Shown: positions 41,469 to 50,079 of the stretch, piece after piece
Layout: each line of letters opens with the position of its first letter
How positions within the stretch are numbered: the first letter of the stretch is position 1
NCBI GenBank assembly: GCA_965206315.1
Contig: OZ242210.1
Span: 2,666,001 to 2,730,000 of the forward strand
Direction of reading: 5' to 3'
DNA length: 64,000 nt
Source of the DNA: Bin16 sp965206315
GTDB taxonomy: Bacteria; Chloroflexota; Dehalococcoidia; Lucifugimonadales; Australimonadaceae
Translations under genes and position numbers: made by a program
The notes under the pieces: model-generated
Told to the model about the DNA's origin: nothing
The model's input: only the letters and a program-made list of their open reading frames with translations
Database searches by the model: none

Positions 41469-42998
41469 ATGCTCGAGGCCACCACAAGCGCGCTGCAGCA
41501 GCTGTTCAGCCTTGGACCGCTGCTGGCGTTCTTCCTCGTCATCCCCTACGCCCTGCTCGGCGGCCTGATGCCGGGGACGAACCTGCCGCTCACCGTCATC
41601 CTGCTCGGCTTCGCACACCGCATCGACCCGCTGGTGGCGCTGGTGCTGGTCACCGCCAAGGACGCCGCCGGCGACATCACGGAGCCGGTGCCCTCCATCC
41701 TGATGGGTATCCCCGGAGCGCGCGCCGCGCAGGCCACGATCCTCGACGGCTACCCGCTCGCGCAGCAGGGCAAGGCCGCGTACGCGCTCGGCGCGAGCTA
41801 CACGACGACGCTGGTCGGCGGACTCGTCGGAGCGGCGGTGCTCTACGCGTTCCTGCCGGTCGGGCGCGAGGTGCTCAAGTTGCTTGGCTCCGCGGAGTTC
41901 TTCCTGCTGTCGCTCGCGGGCATCGCGGCGGTTGCGGTGGTGAGCAGCGGCGCGCTGGTGAAGGGCCTGCTGACCGCGGCGTTCGGCATCACCATCGCGT
42001 GCATGGGCAACTCGTTCACGGGTGAGAACGTCCGCACCGACTTCGGCATCGACTACCTGTGGGACGGCGTACCGCTCATCCCGTCGGTCGTCGGGCTGTT
42101 CGCCGTGCCGGAGGTCGTGGGGCTCGTTGTGAGCAACAAGGCGATCGCCCGCGAACACGCGGAGGACGTGCTGCACGGGAAGGCGTCGCAGCAGCAGGCG
42201 CTGGAAGGCATGCGGGAGGCGTTCCGCCACAAGCTGCTGATGATCCGCTCCTCGATCATCGGAGTCATCGTGGGCGTGATACCGGGCGTGGGCGCCAGCG
42301 CGGCGCACTGGATCTCCTACGCGCAGGCGCGCCAGACGGAGAAGGGCGCGACCCAGACGTTCGGCACCGGCGACATCAGAGGCGTCATCGCGGCGGACGC
42401 ACCCAACAACTCCATCGACGGGGCCGAGCTTATCCCGACGCTGGCGTTCGGCATCCCGGGCTCCGGCGGGAAGGCGATCTTCCTGGCCCTGCTCATCCTG
42501 CTGGGGTTCGTGCCGGGCCCGTCGATGCTGAACGAGCACCTCGACATCACCATCGCGCTGGTATTCACGATCGCGCTCGCCAACATCGTGGTCGTGCCGA
42601 TCATGTTCCTGTTCGCCGGGACCATCGCCAAGTTCACAGCGCTCCGGCCCACGCTCATCGCTCCGTTCGTGGCGGGCGTGGTGCTGCTCTCGGCCTTCCA
42701 GTCGTCCAGCAGCATGGCGGACCTGGGCATCGTGGCGGTGTTCACCGCGCTCGGGCTGTTCATGAAGGCGTACGGCTGGCCGAGGACGCCCATCCTGATC
42801 GCGCTCGTGCTGATCCCGACGGTGGAGAAGAACCTCTGGACGGCTTCCCAGGCCTACGGTTGGGAGATGCTCACGCGCCCACAGTTCCTTCTCATCCTGT
42901 TCATCGGGTTCGGGCTCGTCTTCTGGACGGCGAGGACCCAGCGGCGGGCAGAGGTTGCAGCGCAATCGCAGGGCTTCAAGGAAGCGGCAGCGGACTAG
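41469..42998 (+). CDS. tctA: Tripartite tricarboxylate transporter permease TctA
   Basis: A 509-residue large membrane subunit with about eleven helices. GLMPGTNLPLTVILLGFAH, KDAAGDITEPVPSILMGIPG, a long cytoplasmic loop, GVIVGVIPGVGASAAHW and AADAPNNSIDGAELIPTLAFG are the conserved TctA stretches. With TctB and TctC it imports carboxylates by a proton or sodium gradient. The order tctA-tctB-tctC with a Rieske gene next suggests an aromatic di- or tricarboxylate as substrate; this is inferred. Confidence 0.93.
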   Translation: MLEATTSALQQLFSLGPLLAFFLVIPYALLGGLMPGTNLPLTVILLGFAHRIDPLVALVLVTAKDAAGDITEPVPSILMGIPGARAAQATILDGYPLAQQGKAAYALGASYTTTLVGGLVGAAVLYAFLPVGREVLKLLGSAEFFLLSLAGIAAVAVVSSGALVKGLLTAAFGITIACMGNSFTGENVRTDFGIDYLWDGVPLIPSVVGLFAVPEVVGLVVSNKAIAREHAEDVLHGKASQQQALEGMREAFRHKLLMIRSSIIGVIVGVIPGVGASAAHWISYAQARQTEKGATQTFGTGDIRGVIAADAPNNSIDGAELIPTLAFGIPGSGGKAIFLALLILLGFVPGPSMLNEHLDITIALVFTIALANIVVVPIMFLFAGTIAKFTALRPTLIAPFVAGVVLLSAFQSSSSMADLGIVAVFTALGLFMKAYGWPRTPILIALVLIPTVEKNLWTASQAYGWEMLTRPQFLLILFIGFGLVFWTARTQRRAEVAAQSQGFKEAAAD

Positions 42999-43009
42999 GA
43001 CAACACGCG

Positions 43010-43600
43010 ATGAGCATGGAAGAGAACAAGCAACCATCCGAGCAGCCCGCCGACGCTGCCGGTCTCGTGCGCAGGCTGACGCGGCCCGAGGTGTTGGGGG
43101 AGATGGTGCTGCTCGCGATCGTGGGTGTGATGTTCGCCACGATGCTGTGGGAGTCGCAGGACTGGACCACCGCGTCGGCGCTCATGCCTCGCATCGCCAT
43201 CGCGATCGGCGCGCCGCTGTGGTTCATCCGGGTATTCGGTCTCGTGCGGTACGCCCTCGGAACGCAGCCCGAGCGGTACCGGGGCGTGCGGCGGGAGGAG
43301 GAGTCCGGCGGCCAGATCATGGACCTCGGCTTCTACATGGGAGACGACCAGCGGGCCGCGCTCATGCGGTTCCTCTCCATCACGGGAGCACTGCTCGTGC
43401 TGCTCGCGGGAATATGGCTCATCGGGTGGCACATCACGCTTCCGCTGTGGACTGTCGCGTACCTGCTGATATTCGCCAAGGTCAAGGTCTGGCAGGCCGC
43501 GCTTGGCGGAATCTTCTTCCTTGCGGTTATCATCGGCGTGTACGGCGCCCTGTTCGACACTCTGTGGAATGACCCGGTCCTATTCAGGATGCTGAGATAA
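43010..43600 (+). CDS. tctB: Tripartite tricarboxylate transporter small subunit TctB
   Basis: A 196-residue membrane protein, four helices (about 32-50, 62-82, 120-142, 148-185) with ALMPRIAIAIGAPLW typical of TctB. The N-terminus is a soluble charged tail. It starts 12 bases after tctA; a second ATG two codons on is an alternative start. A small hairpin follows in the gap to tctC. Confidence 0.85.
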   Translation: MSMEENKQPSEQPADAAGLVRRLTRPEVLGEMVLLAIVGVMFATMLWESQDWTTASALMPRIAIAIGAPLWFIRVFGLVRYALGTQPERYRGVRREEESGGQIMDLGFYMGDDQRAALMRFLSITGALLVLLAGIWLIGWHITLPLWTVAYLLIFAKVKVWQAALGGIFFLAVIIGVYGALFDTLWNDPVLFRMLR

Positions 43601-43615
43601 GACTCCCCCGAGGGG

Positions 43616-43630
43616 CCAGCGCAACGCTGG
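43616..43630 (+). other. Intercistronic hairpin tctB-tctC
   Basis: CCAGCG-CAA-CGCTGG, a 6-bp stem with a three-base loop and no U-run, just before the tctC ribosome site. Could stabilise the downstream message so that the binding protein is made in excess. Confidence 0.4.
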
Positions 43631-43649
43631 AGCACGAAAGGAGACCGAC

Positions 43650-44921
43650 ATGACCAGGATGCTAGGCCGAGTACTTCTCATCGTGACGCTAATGGCAGCG
43701 CTGGCCCTCACCGCATGCGGCGGCGACGATCCGACGCCGACGGCAGCGCCTCAGCCCACGGCGACGCCGGTCCCCGAGCAGGCGACGGCGGCCCCGGCGC
43801 CGGCCGCAACGGCAGAACCTGCCCCGGCGGCGACGCCCACACCTGTCCCGCCCGGCGTCACTCCCCCACCGACCCCGACGCCGCAACCGGTAGCACGGCC
43901 GACCCCCACTCCGCTTCCACCGCCGGAGACCGATCTGACCGCGCACTTCGAGGGCCAGACCGTCCGCTTCATCGTCGGGTTCTCACCGGGCGGCGGCTAC
44001 GACACGATCGGGCGCATCTCCACGCGCTTCCTCGAAAAATACCTGCCGGGGAACCCCGATTTCGCCGTCAGCAACCTCGTTGGCGGAGGCAGCGTGCGGG
44101 CGTTGCAGTTCGTGATGCGTTCGGAGCCGAACGGACTGACCGTCGGACAGCTGCACCCGCGCTTCGCCATCCGCGAACTGCTCGGTACCGACGTTCCCGG
44201 CTTCGACCTGAGGACCGCCACCTTTGTCGCGGCGCCGAACGGGGGCTCTTCGCCTTCCTACGGCTGCATCCGCAAGGAGCTTGCGGACTCCTGGGAAGAC
44301 GCCGTCAACAAGGGGATCGAGTTCAAGGTCGCGAGCTCCGAGCCCGGCGGCACCGCATCGGTGATGCAGTGGGTCGAGTACATCGGCGGGCCCGTGAAAG
44401 TGATCTTCGGTTACGGCGGCACCTCGGATAACCTCGCCGCCTTCAACCGGGGCGAGACCAACCTGTTCGTCGAGTGCAACAGCGACACCGCGCGGACCAT
44501 CTACCCCGATTGGTTCGACGGCGAAACGCTCGTTCCGGTCTACTGGAACAACTTCCCGGTCCCCGACGACCAGCTGGCGCTGCTCGCCGGACCGCAGCCC
44601 CCGGAGGCCATCGACCTGGCCGGCATCAGCCCCACCGAGGAGCAAATCAACGTGCTCCGGCTCAAGAGCTCCCCGAGCCTCAGCACGAACCGGATGATGG
44701 TGTTGGCGCCGGAGACCCCGCGCGACATCCAGAACGCGTGGATCAATGCGTCGAGGCAGATGTTCGAAGACCCCGAGTTCATAGCCCTCTCGGCAGCGGC
44801 AGGTTACGAGACGGTGCCCGTTTACGAGGACCAGGCCGTGTCGGACTACCGCATCGTGGACACGCTCTCGCCGGAGGGAGTCGAGATGTTCAAGTCGATC
44901 GTCGGCGCCGCAGCCGACTAG
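43650..44921 (+). CDS. tctC: Substrate-binding lipoprotein TctC with Pro/Thr linker
   Basis: A 423-residue lipoprotein. Signal with lipid cysteine in LALTACGGDD (about residue 23); a linker of Pro, Ala and Thr runs to about 90. The binding domain opens EGQTVRFIVGFSPGGGYDTI, the usual TctC start, with FLEKYLPGNP and YGGTSDNLAAFNRGE later. It captures the carboxylate outside the membrane for TctAB. Usual TctC proteins are secreted; the lipid anchor and long linker here suit a cell without an outer membrane. ATG follows AAAGGAGACC. Confidence 0.9.
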   Translation: MTRMLGRVLLIVTLMAALALTACGGDDPTPTAAPQPTATPVPEQATAAPAPAATAEPAPAATPTPVPPGVTPPPTPTPQPVARPTPTPLPPPETDLTAHFEGQTVRFIVGFSPGGGYDTIGRISTRFLEKYLPGNPDFAVSNLVGGGSVRALQFVMRSEPNGLTVGQLHPRFAIRELLGTDVPGFDLRTATFVAAPNGGSSPSYGCIRKELADSWEDAVNKGIEFKVASSEPGGTASVMQWVEYIGGPVKVIFGYGGTSDNLAAFNRGETNLFVECNSDTARTIYPDWFDGETLVPVYWNNFPVPDDQLALLAGPQPPEAIDLAGISPTEEQINVLRLKSSPSLSTNRMMVLAPETPRDIQNAWINASRQMFEDPEFIALSAAAGYETVPVYEDQAVSDYRIVDTLSPEGVEMFKSIVGAAAD

Positions 44922-44940
44922 ACAGACGCACGTGGAATGT

Positions 44941-44967
44941 GGGCCTCTCGCGTGACGCGAGGGGCCC
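44941..44967 (+). other. Intercistronic hairpin tctC-Rieske
   Basis: GGGCCTCTCGCG pairs with CGCGAGGGGCCC around the loop TGA: 12 pairs including one G-U. It ends three bases before the AAGGAGG of the Rieske gene and has no U-run, so an RNA-stabilising or processing element is more likely than a terminator. Confidence 0.5.
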
Positions 44968-44982
44968 CGCAAGGAGGCCGGT

Positions 44983-46305
44983 ATGCTGAGCGTGGAAGAG
45001 AACGAACTGATGACCGACATCTCGCCGGGGACGCCGATGGGGAACCTCGTGCGCCGCTACTGGATCCCCGTCATGCTCTCGGAGGAGCTGCCCGAGCCCG
45101 ACGGCAACCCGATGCGGGTGCGCCTGCTCTGCGAGGACCTCGTCATCTTCCGGGACTCGTCCGGACGCGTGGGCCTGCTGCCGGAGCGCTGCCCGCACCG
45201 GCGCGCGTCGCTCTACCTCGGCAGGAACGAGGACGACGGCCTGCGCTGCATCTACCACGGCTGGAAGTTCGACATCACCGGACGCTGCGTCGACATGCCG
45301 AACGAGCCGGAGGTGAGCACGTTCAAGGAGAAGATCAGGCCGTCCGCCTACCCATGCCGGGAAGCGGCAGGGATGATCTGGGCGTACATGGGCCCGCGCG
45401 CCGAGCCGCCGCCGCTCCCCCACTTCGAGTGGATGGACATGCCGGAGGAGCAGCGCCAGCTGGCGCCCTTCCACCGAGGGTGCAACTGGGTGCAGGCGCT
45501 CGAAGGCGACATCGACACGAGCCACTCCGGGTTCCTGCACGGCGTGCTGGAGCGCACCGCGGACGCCGTCCACACCTGGCGGAAGGAGCACCCGCCCCTC
45601 CTCGACGTGGTCACCACGCGGTACGGCATGATGTACGGCGGGCGCTACGGCGATATCGAGGCCCGGCAGGCCGACAGCGGCACGCCGTCGACCTACTGGC
45701 GGGTGAGCAACTTCCTCTTCCCGTTCTACACGTTCTTCCCGAGCCGGCCCAACGGATTGGTGCCCGGCCACATCTGGGTGCCGCAGGACAACCACAACAC
45801 GATGGTGTGGTCGGTGGGCTGGAACCCCGTGCAGCCCCTGGAACAGAGCGGGAACTGGCGGGCACGCTCCGGCGCGATGGTCGGCGAGTATGAGCCTGCG
45901 ACGGCTGACGGCATGGGCCGGTGGCGTCCGAAGGCGAACTGGCACAACGACTACCACCAGGACCGCCAGCTTCAGCGCACGGACACGTTCACCGGCATCC
46001 CCACGATCCCGCTGCAGGACCAGGCGGTGACGGAGACGATGGGCTCGATCACCGACCGCTCCCACGAGCACCTCGGCCAGTCCGACGCCGCCATCATCCG
46101 GATGCGGCGGTGTCTGCTCGGCGCAGTGAAGGCGCTGCGCGACGACGACGTTGAGCCGCCTTGCGTCGACACGCCGGACTGGTACCACATACGCTCGGCA
46201 TCGGGGACGATGCCCGCGGACGCCGACTGGATCGAGGAGCTCGGGCCCTGGATGGACGCGCGCACGCTGGAGATACCGGGCGTCGGGCTGCCGAGTCCGG
46301 TGTAG
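44983..46305 (+). CDS. Rieske non-heme iron oxygenase, phthalate/vanillate type
   Basis: A 440-residue oxygenase alpha subunit. Rieske [2Fe-2S] ligands are C70-x-H72 (ERCPHRRASLYLG) and C89-xx-H92 (RCIYHGWKF). The mononuclear iron ligands are H181 and H186 in EGDIDTSHSGFLHG, with D178 as the bridge between clusters. Length and the GN-VRRYW-PV start fit the phthalate 4,5-dioxygenase and ring-demethylase group. No reductase gene is adjacent, so electrons come from elsewhere. It follows tctC by 61 bases with a hairpin in between, and is probably co-transcribed with the transporter. Confidence 0.92.
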   Translation: MLSVEENELMTDISPGTPMGNLVRRYWIPVMLSEELPEPDGNPMRVRLLCEDLVIFRDSSGRVGLLPERCPHRRASLYLGRNEDDGLRCIYHGWKFDITGRCVDMPNEPEVSTFKEKIRPSAYPCREAAGMIWAYMGPRAEPPPLPHFEWMDMPEEQRQLAPFHRGCNWVQALEGDIDTSHSGFLHGVLERTADAVHTWRKEHPPLLDVVTTRYGMMYGGRYGDIEARQADSGTPSTYWRVSNFLFPFYTFFPSRPNGLVPGHIWVPQDNHNTMVWSVGWNPVQPLEQSGNWRARSGAMVGEYEPATADGMGRWRPKANWHNDYHQDRQLQRTDTFTGIPTIPLQDQAVTETMGSITDRSHEHLGQSDAAIIRMRRCLLGAVKALRDDDVEPPCVDTPDWYHIRSASGTMPADADWIEELGPWMDARTLEIPGVGLPSPV

Positions 46306-46308
46306 GGG

Positions 46309-46626
46309 CTAACGCACTGCCCGTACTTCGAGTTGTACGCCTTCGTGGCGTTGCATCTCGCTGATGACCTCGAACAGGTTTCGGGCGTGCGGGTTGCCCG
46401 CCGGCCCCAACATGCGCATGAGGCTCTTTGGCGACTTATTCGTCAGCGAACCGAGTTCCTCAAAGCCGATGGTGGCGTTGACGTAGTCGCGGAGCAGCAC
46501 CTTGCCGGTGTCGATGTCGCCGGAGAGGAGGCATTCAACGCCTTCCTTCAGCAACCCCTCGCGGAAGGCGGGGTCACGCCGCGCACGGGCCTGCACCGTC
46601 TCCTTGAAGTCACGGGTGAGTGCCAT
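46309..46626 (-). CDS. higA-like: HigA-like antitoxin
   Basis: A 105-residue protein: MALTRDFKETVQARARRDP, then YVNATIGFEELGSLTNKSPK and SLMRMLGPAGNPHARNLFEVI. The second part is the helix-turn-helix of the HigA-like antidote family, which binds its operator and the toxin. ATG at 46626 follows GGAGG, in the end of the toxin gene. Toxin first, antitoxin second is the higBA order. Confidence 0.85.
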   Translation of the reverse strand: MALTRDFKETVQARARRDPAFREGLLKEGVECLLSGDIDTGKVLLRDYVNATIGFEELGSLTNKSPKSLMRMLGPAGNPHARNLFEVISEMQRHEGVQLEVRAVR

Positions 46627-46628
46627 CT

Positions 46629-46958
46629 CTATACCTCCTGCCGCTTCCGCCGCTTGTATTCTTCCCACAGGTCCCTGGCGTCCCTGATGTCATCCTGCTG
46701 GCGCCTCTTGGTGCCACCCGCGAGCAGGATGATGAGCGTGTCACCGTCTCTGCCGAAGTAGACCCTGTAGCCGGGGCCGAAGTGGATGCGGTACTCCAGT
46801 ACGCCCTGGCCAACGCCTCTCACGTTCGACAGGTTCCCCGCCTCCATGCGGGCTAGCGCAATTCTGACCTTGGTCGCCGCTATCGCATCGAGGTCGTCGA
46901 ACCATCGTCCGAACGGGCTGATGCCGCGTTCGTCAACGTACTCCCGCACCTCGATCAT
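46629..46958 (-). CDS. higB-like: HigB-like RelE-family toxin
   Basis: A 109-residue toxin. REYVDERGISPFGRWFDDLD, KVRIALARMEAGNL, GVLEYRIHFGPGYRVYFGRD and IILLAGGTKRRQQDDIRDA are the addiction-module killer pattern (ribosome-dependent mRNA cleavage in this family). It ends two bases before the antitoxin start. The module is intact and convergent with the Rieske gene. Confidence 0.9.
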   Translation of the reverse strand: MIEVREYVDERGISPFGRWFDDLDAIAATKVRIALARMEAGNLSNVRGVGQGVLEYRIHFGPGYRVYFGRDGDTLIILLAGGTKRRQQDDIRDARDLWEEYKRRKRQEV

Positions 46959-47001
46959 ATGATGATAGTAACGGATACGTTACCACTGTGCAAGGCTCAC
47001 G

Positions 47002-47610
47002 TCATATCAGCCGCCGGCGCAGGAGCCACACGAGCACGCACCCGGTGATGGCGCCGTAGACGGCCCCGAGCACGGCCCAGCCTGCCGCAGTGTCCGTGAC
47101 TCCGGCTGTGAGGCCGCTCGCCACCCAGCCGATGCCGCAGGCGAGCACCCACCAGCCCGACCCGGCGACGTGCAGCCGCAGCATCAGCCATTGGACGACG
47201 CCGACCGCTGCCCCGAACACCACAGCCATCGTCACGCCTGCGGCATCCACGCCGGCGTCGATACCCGCTTCCATGCCCTTCGCCGCACCCTCGGCAAGGC
47301 CCTCGATGATTCCAATGGTGACGCCTGCGCTCACGCCAACAGCCACGCCGATCGCGGCGGCGATTACGCTGCCCGCGAGGCCGGTGACGACCCACCAACC
47401 CGACTGGGGGACGTACCTCCGCAGCGCAAGCCACTGCAGCACAGCAGCAGCAGTACCGCCTGTAGAGACGTACACGATCACCAGCATGCCGCTGGACCGG
47501 CCCAGCACTGCTTCGATGGGGCCGCCGATGGAGAACCCGGCGGCGGTGGCCAGCACCCACCAGGCCAGTAAGCGCCAGTTCAACGGGCCCGGTTCGCGGG
47601 TCACGCTCAT
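47002..47610 (-). CDS. Gly/Ala-rich membrane protein with repeated QW-LR motif
   Basis: A 202-residue protein with about six membrane helices. The segment VLQWLALRRYVPQSGWWVV recurs as VVQWLMLRLHVAGSGWWVL, each after a small-residue helix (GTAAAV; GAAVGV). The central part is very rich in Gly, Ala and Val. This QWxxLRxxxxxSGWWV type is widespread in Chloroflexota and cyanobacteria without known role. It stands alone between HigBA and the second ubiD. Confidence 0.75.
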   Translation of the reverse strand: MSVTREPGPLNWRLLAWWVLATAAGFSIGGPIEAVLGRSSGMLVIVYVSTGGTAAAVLQWLALRRYVPQSGWWVVTGLAGSVIAAAIGVAVGVSAGVTIGIIEGLAEGAAKGMEAGIDAGVDAAGVTMAVVFGAAVGVVQWLMLRLHVAGSGWWVLACGIGWVASGLTAGVTDTAAGWAVLGAVYGAITGCVLVWLLRRRLI

Positions 47611-47656
47611 GCAACTATCCTACGCGGCTTTCAGGCATCCCCGTTCGTCGTTCGGG

Positions 47657-47662
47657 TACAAT
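47657..47662 (+). promoter_or_regulatory. Putative -10 of the second ubiD gene
   Basis: TACAAT (context GGGTACAATCGCGG) lies 22 bases before the ATG at 47685, with AAGGAGGGCGAC as ribosome site. Short leader; no clear -35. Confidence 0.4.
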
Positions 47663-47684
47663 CGCGGGACACAAGGAGGGCGAC

Positions 47685-49166
47685 ATGCCAGTGCAGGACC
47701 TGCGAGAGTGGATCGGGCGCATCGAGGAGATGGGCGAGCTGACCCGCATCGAGGGCGCCGACCCGAACCTCGAGATCGGCGGGCTCACCGACCTCTACCA
47801 GTGGGACATGGAGAACCCCGCCCTGCTCTTCGAGAAGATCAAGGGCCACCCGGAGAGCTACCGCCTCATCTCGAACGTCCTCACATCGCTGCCGCGCATC
47901 TGCCTGAGCCTTGATCTCCCCACGCACCTCACGCGGCAGGAGTTCGTCCGCACGTGGCGCGACCGTCTCAAGGAGTTCTCGCCCATCGCGCCGAGGCAGG
48001 TCGAGGACGGGCCCGTGCTCGACAACCGGCAGGTCGACGCCGAGGTGGACGTGACGCAGTTCCCCGCGCCGTTCTGGCACTCGGAGGACGGCGGCAACTT
48101 CCTCGGCACCGGCAACATCGTCATCATGCGCGACCCGGAGACCGGCTGGGTTAATGCAGGGACATACCGGGTGCAGGTGCACGACAGCAAGACGCTCGGC
48201 ATCATGATCTCGCCCGGCAAGCACGGACGCCTCATCCGCGAGAAGTACTGGGCGAAGGGCGAGGCGTGCCCGGTCGCGGTGTCGTTCGGGCAGGACCCGC
48301 TGCTGCTGCTGCTCGGCGGGCTGGAGGTCGACTACGGAGAGGACGAGTTCGCGGTCGCAGGCGGCATCCGCAACGAGGCGCTGGACGTCGTCGCCGCGCC
48401 GCTGACCGGCCTGCCCGTCCCCGCGACGTCGGAGATCGTCATCGAGGGCGAGATACCGCCGGACCAGTTCCACCAGGAGGGGCCGTTCGGCGAGTGGACG
48501 GGCTACTACGCGAGCGGCGAGCGCGACATGCCCATCATCAACGTGAAGTCCATCAACTGGCGGAACGACCCCATCGTGATGGGCTGCCTGCCGGGCAAGC
48601 CGCCGAACGACAACACGTACTTCCGCAGCCCGCTGCGTGCGGCGATGCTCTGGAACGAGCTGGAGCGCGCGGGCGTGCCGGGCATCGTCGGCGCGTGGTC
48701 GCACGAGGCCGGCGGCGGGCGCTTCCTGAACGTCATCTCCATCAAGCAGATGTACCCCGGCCACGCGAAGCAGGTGGGGCACGCGACTACCGCCGTGCAC
48801 GCGGGCGCGTACGCCAACCGGTTCGTCATCGTGGTCGACGACGACATCGACCCCACCGACACGAACGAGGTGCTGTGGGCGCTCTGCACGCGCACCGAGG
48901 TGACGGACGACATCGACATCGTGAAGCGGATGTGGAGCACGTCGCTCGACCCGATGGCGTACGCCGGTGACGAGGGGCCGCGCTACTACAACAACCGCAT
49001 GATCATCGACGCGTGCCGCCCCTACGAGCGGCTCGCGACGTTCCCGCCCGTGGCGCGCGCGACGCAGGAGCACGCCGCCGAGCTCCGCTCCCGCTGGCCC
49101 GACCTCTTCACCGCCGACGGCAAGGTCCGCAAGGACGTGCGCCGGGCGAGCCGGAATGGGGGGTAG
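47685..49166 (+). CDS. ubiD-like: UbiD-family decarboxylase, second copy
   Basis: A 493-residue prFMN-dependent decarboxylase. MPVQDLREWIGRIEEMGEL is the N-terminal pattern; FPAPFWHSEDGGNFLGTGN, GWVNAGTYRVQVHDSKTLGI (catalytic Arg) and FHQEGPFGEWTGYYA (two glutamates) are the active-site regions. It differs strongly from the copy at 39890 and belongs to another UbiD subgroup, so another substrate is likely. It is followed by a candidate small RNA gene, not by a ubiX. Confidence 0.92.
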   Translation: MPVQDLREWIGRIEEMGELTRIEGADPNLEIGGLTDLYQWDMENPALLFEKIKGHPESYRLISNVLTSLPRICLSLDLPTHLTRQEFVRTWRDRLKEFSPIAPRQVEDGPVLDNRQVDAEVDVTQFPAPFWHSEDGGNFLGTGNIVIMRDPETGWVNAGTYRVQVHDSKTLGIMISPGKHGRLIREKYWAKGEACPVAVSFGQDPLLLLLGGLEVDYGEDEFAVAGGIRNEALDVVAAPLTGLPVPATSEIVIEGEIPPDQFHQEGPFGEWTGYYASGERDMPIINVKSINWRNDPIVMGCLPGKPPNDNTYFRSPLRAAMLWNELERAGVPGIVGAWSHEAGGGRFLNVISIKQMYPGHAKQVGHATTAVHAGAYANRFVIVVDDDIDPTDTNEVLWALCTRTEVTDDIDIVKRMWSTSLDPMAYAGDEGPRYYNNRMIIDACRPYERLATFPPVARATQEHAAELRSRWPDLFTADGKVRKDVRRASRNGG

Positions 49167-49204
49167 GGCAGGCAATCTCCAGCAGAGCACACGCTGGACG
49201 CCTC

Positions 49205-49233
49205 TTGCATATAACCTCCCTGTATGATATAAG
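49205..49233 (+). promoter_or_regulatory. Putative promoter of a small RNA
   Basis: TTGCAT (49205-49210) and TATAAG (49228-49233) are spaced by 17 bases in an AT-rich patch within GC-rich sequence. Transcription would start near 49240. Confidence 0.5.
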
Positions 49234-49239
49234 TTGCTT

Positions 49240-49435
49240 ACGGGTACTGCCGTGGGGTCCGGCTCAGTCTCACGGAGGACAGTGCGCCGGGCGTAGGTGT
49301 ATCCCTGACCGGAACAGGGATTGCGTCATCCAGCGCGGGGCCAAAGCACCGATGACCAGCCCCCCGACAGGTTTCGCGTGTACCTGGCCCAAAACATGCG
49401 ACTCACCCCCTCGCTCCAGTGAGGGGGTGAGTTTT
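49240..49435 (+). ncRNA. Candidate structured small RNA
   Basis: About 195 bases between a good promoter and a strong terminator with no open reading frame of interest. A perfect 7-bp hairpin ATCCCTG-ACCGGAA-CAGGGAT lies at 49301-49321, and GTCC/GGAC and GGTAC/GTACC pairs suggest further stems closing the molecule. I do not recognise 6S, SRP, tmRNA or RNase P RNA in it. It may act on the BrnTA region downstream or in trans. Confidence 0.5.
49401..49435 (+). terminator. Strong intrinsic terminator
   Basis: ACTCACCCCCTC (49401-49412) pairs perfectly with GAGGGGGTGAGT (49421-49432) around GCTCCAGT, followed by TTTT. Confidence 0.85.
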
Positions 49436-49484
49436 GCAATGCACGCCCTGCGTGGACCATACCTGCGGGTAGGCACACACCGAC

Positions 49485-49745
49485 ATGAGTCTTGATTGGC
49501 ACGAACCCAAGCGCCGGACAAATATCAGCAAGCATAAAGTAGACTTTACACGGGTAGAAGCTTTTCAATGGGAGACGGCTCGGATTCAGGCGTACCTGCG
49601 CAAAGGGGAGCAACGTTTCACCGCTTACGGTTTCATCGGCAACCACCTGCATGTCTTGGTGTACACAGAACGAGAGAACAAGCGCCGCATAATCAGCCTG
49701 CGGAGAGCTACAAAGAGAGAACGGAAGCGCCATGCCGCCACTTAA
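49485..49745 (+). CDS. brnT: BrnT-family toxin
   Basis: An 86-residue toxin: MSLDWHEPKRRTNISKHKVD, then FIGNHLHVLVYTERENKRR and IISLRRATKRERKRHA. This W-x-x-x-K...N-x-x-KH-V-x-F start and the RIISxRRATxxER end are the BrnT (DUF497) signature; BrnT is a RelE-fold ribonuclease that inhibits translation. Its end overlaps the antitoxin by 14 bases. Confidence 0.9.
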   Translation: MSLDWHEPKRRTNISKHKVDFTRVEAFQWETARIQAYLRKGEQRFTAYGFIGNHLHVLVYTERENKRRIISLRRATKRERKRHAAT

Positions 49746-50058
49746 GCCCGGAACCATCTGGCTGACGCCAGAGGAGGAAGAAGAGATCCGGAGAGGTATC
49801 GCCCTGGACCCCGACAACCCGGAGCTGACGGACGAGGACTTCGCCCGGATGCGGCCCGCCATAGAAGTCGTGCCTCAGATCGTGAAGGCCTACCGCGAGG
49901 GCAGGCTCACCATCGCGCCTCACCTCCGCAAGGAGCGCCCCAAGACGCGCGTGACGATCCGCCTCGACGCCGATGTCGTAGCCCGCCTCCGCGCCGGCGG
50001 CCCCGGCTGGCAGACGCGCGCCAACGCCGCCCTCCGCGAGGCCGTGCTGGGGAAGTAG
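49732..50058 (+). CDS. brnA: BrnA-family antitoxin
   Basis: A 108-residue antitoxin. The N-terminus is acidic (LTPEEEEEIRRGIALDPDN, NPELTDEDFARMRPA) and the C-terminus KTRVTIRLDADVVARLRAGG plus GWQTRANAALREAV is the ribbon-helix-helix DNA-binding end of BrnA. It represses its own operon with BrnT in this family. It lies 21 bases before the DUF4917 gene. Confidence 0.9.
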   Translation: MPPLKPGTIWLTPEEEEEIRRGIALDPDNPELTDEDFARMRPAIEVVPQIVKAYREGRLTIAPHLRKERPKTRVTIRLDADVVARLRAGGPGWQTRANAALREAVLGK

Positions 50059-50079
50059 AGAGGCACAGTGGAGAAAATC

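Noticed and set aside
49240..49435. 6S, SRP, tmRNA or RNase P RNA
   Set aside because: I could not find the conserved loops of any of these; left as an unassigned candidate.
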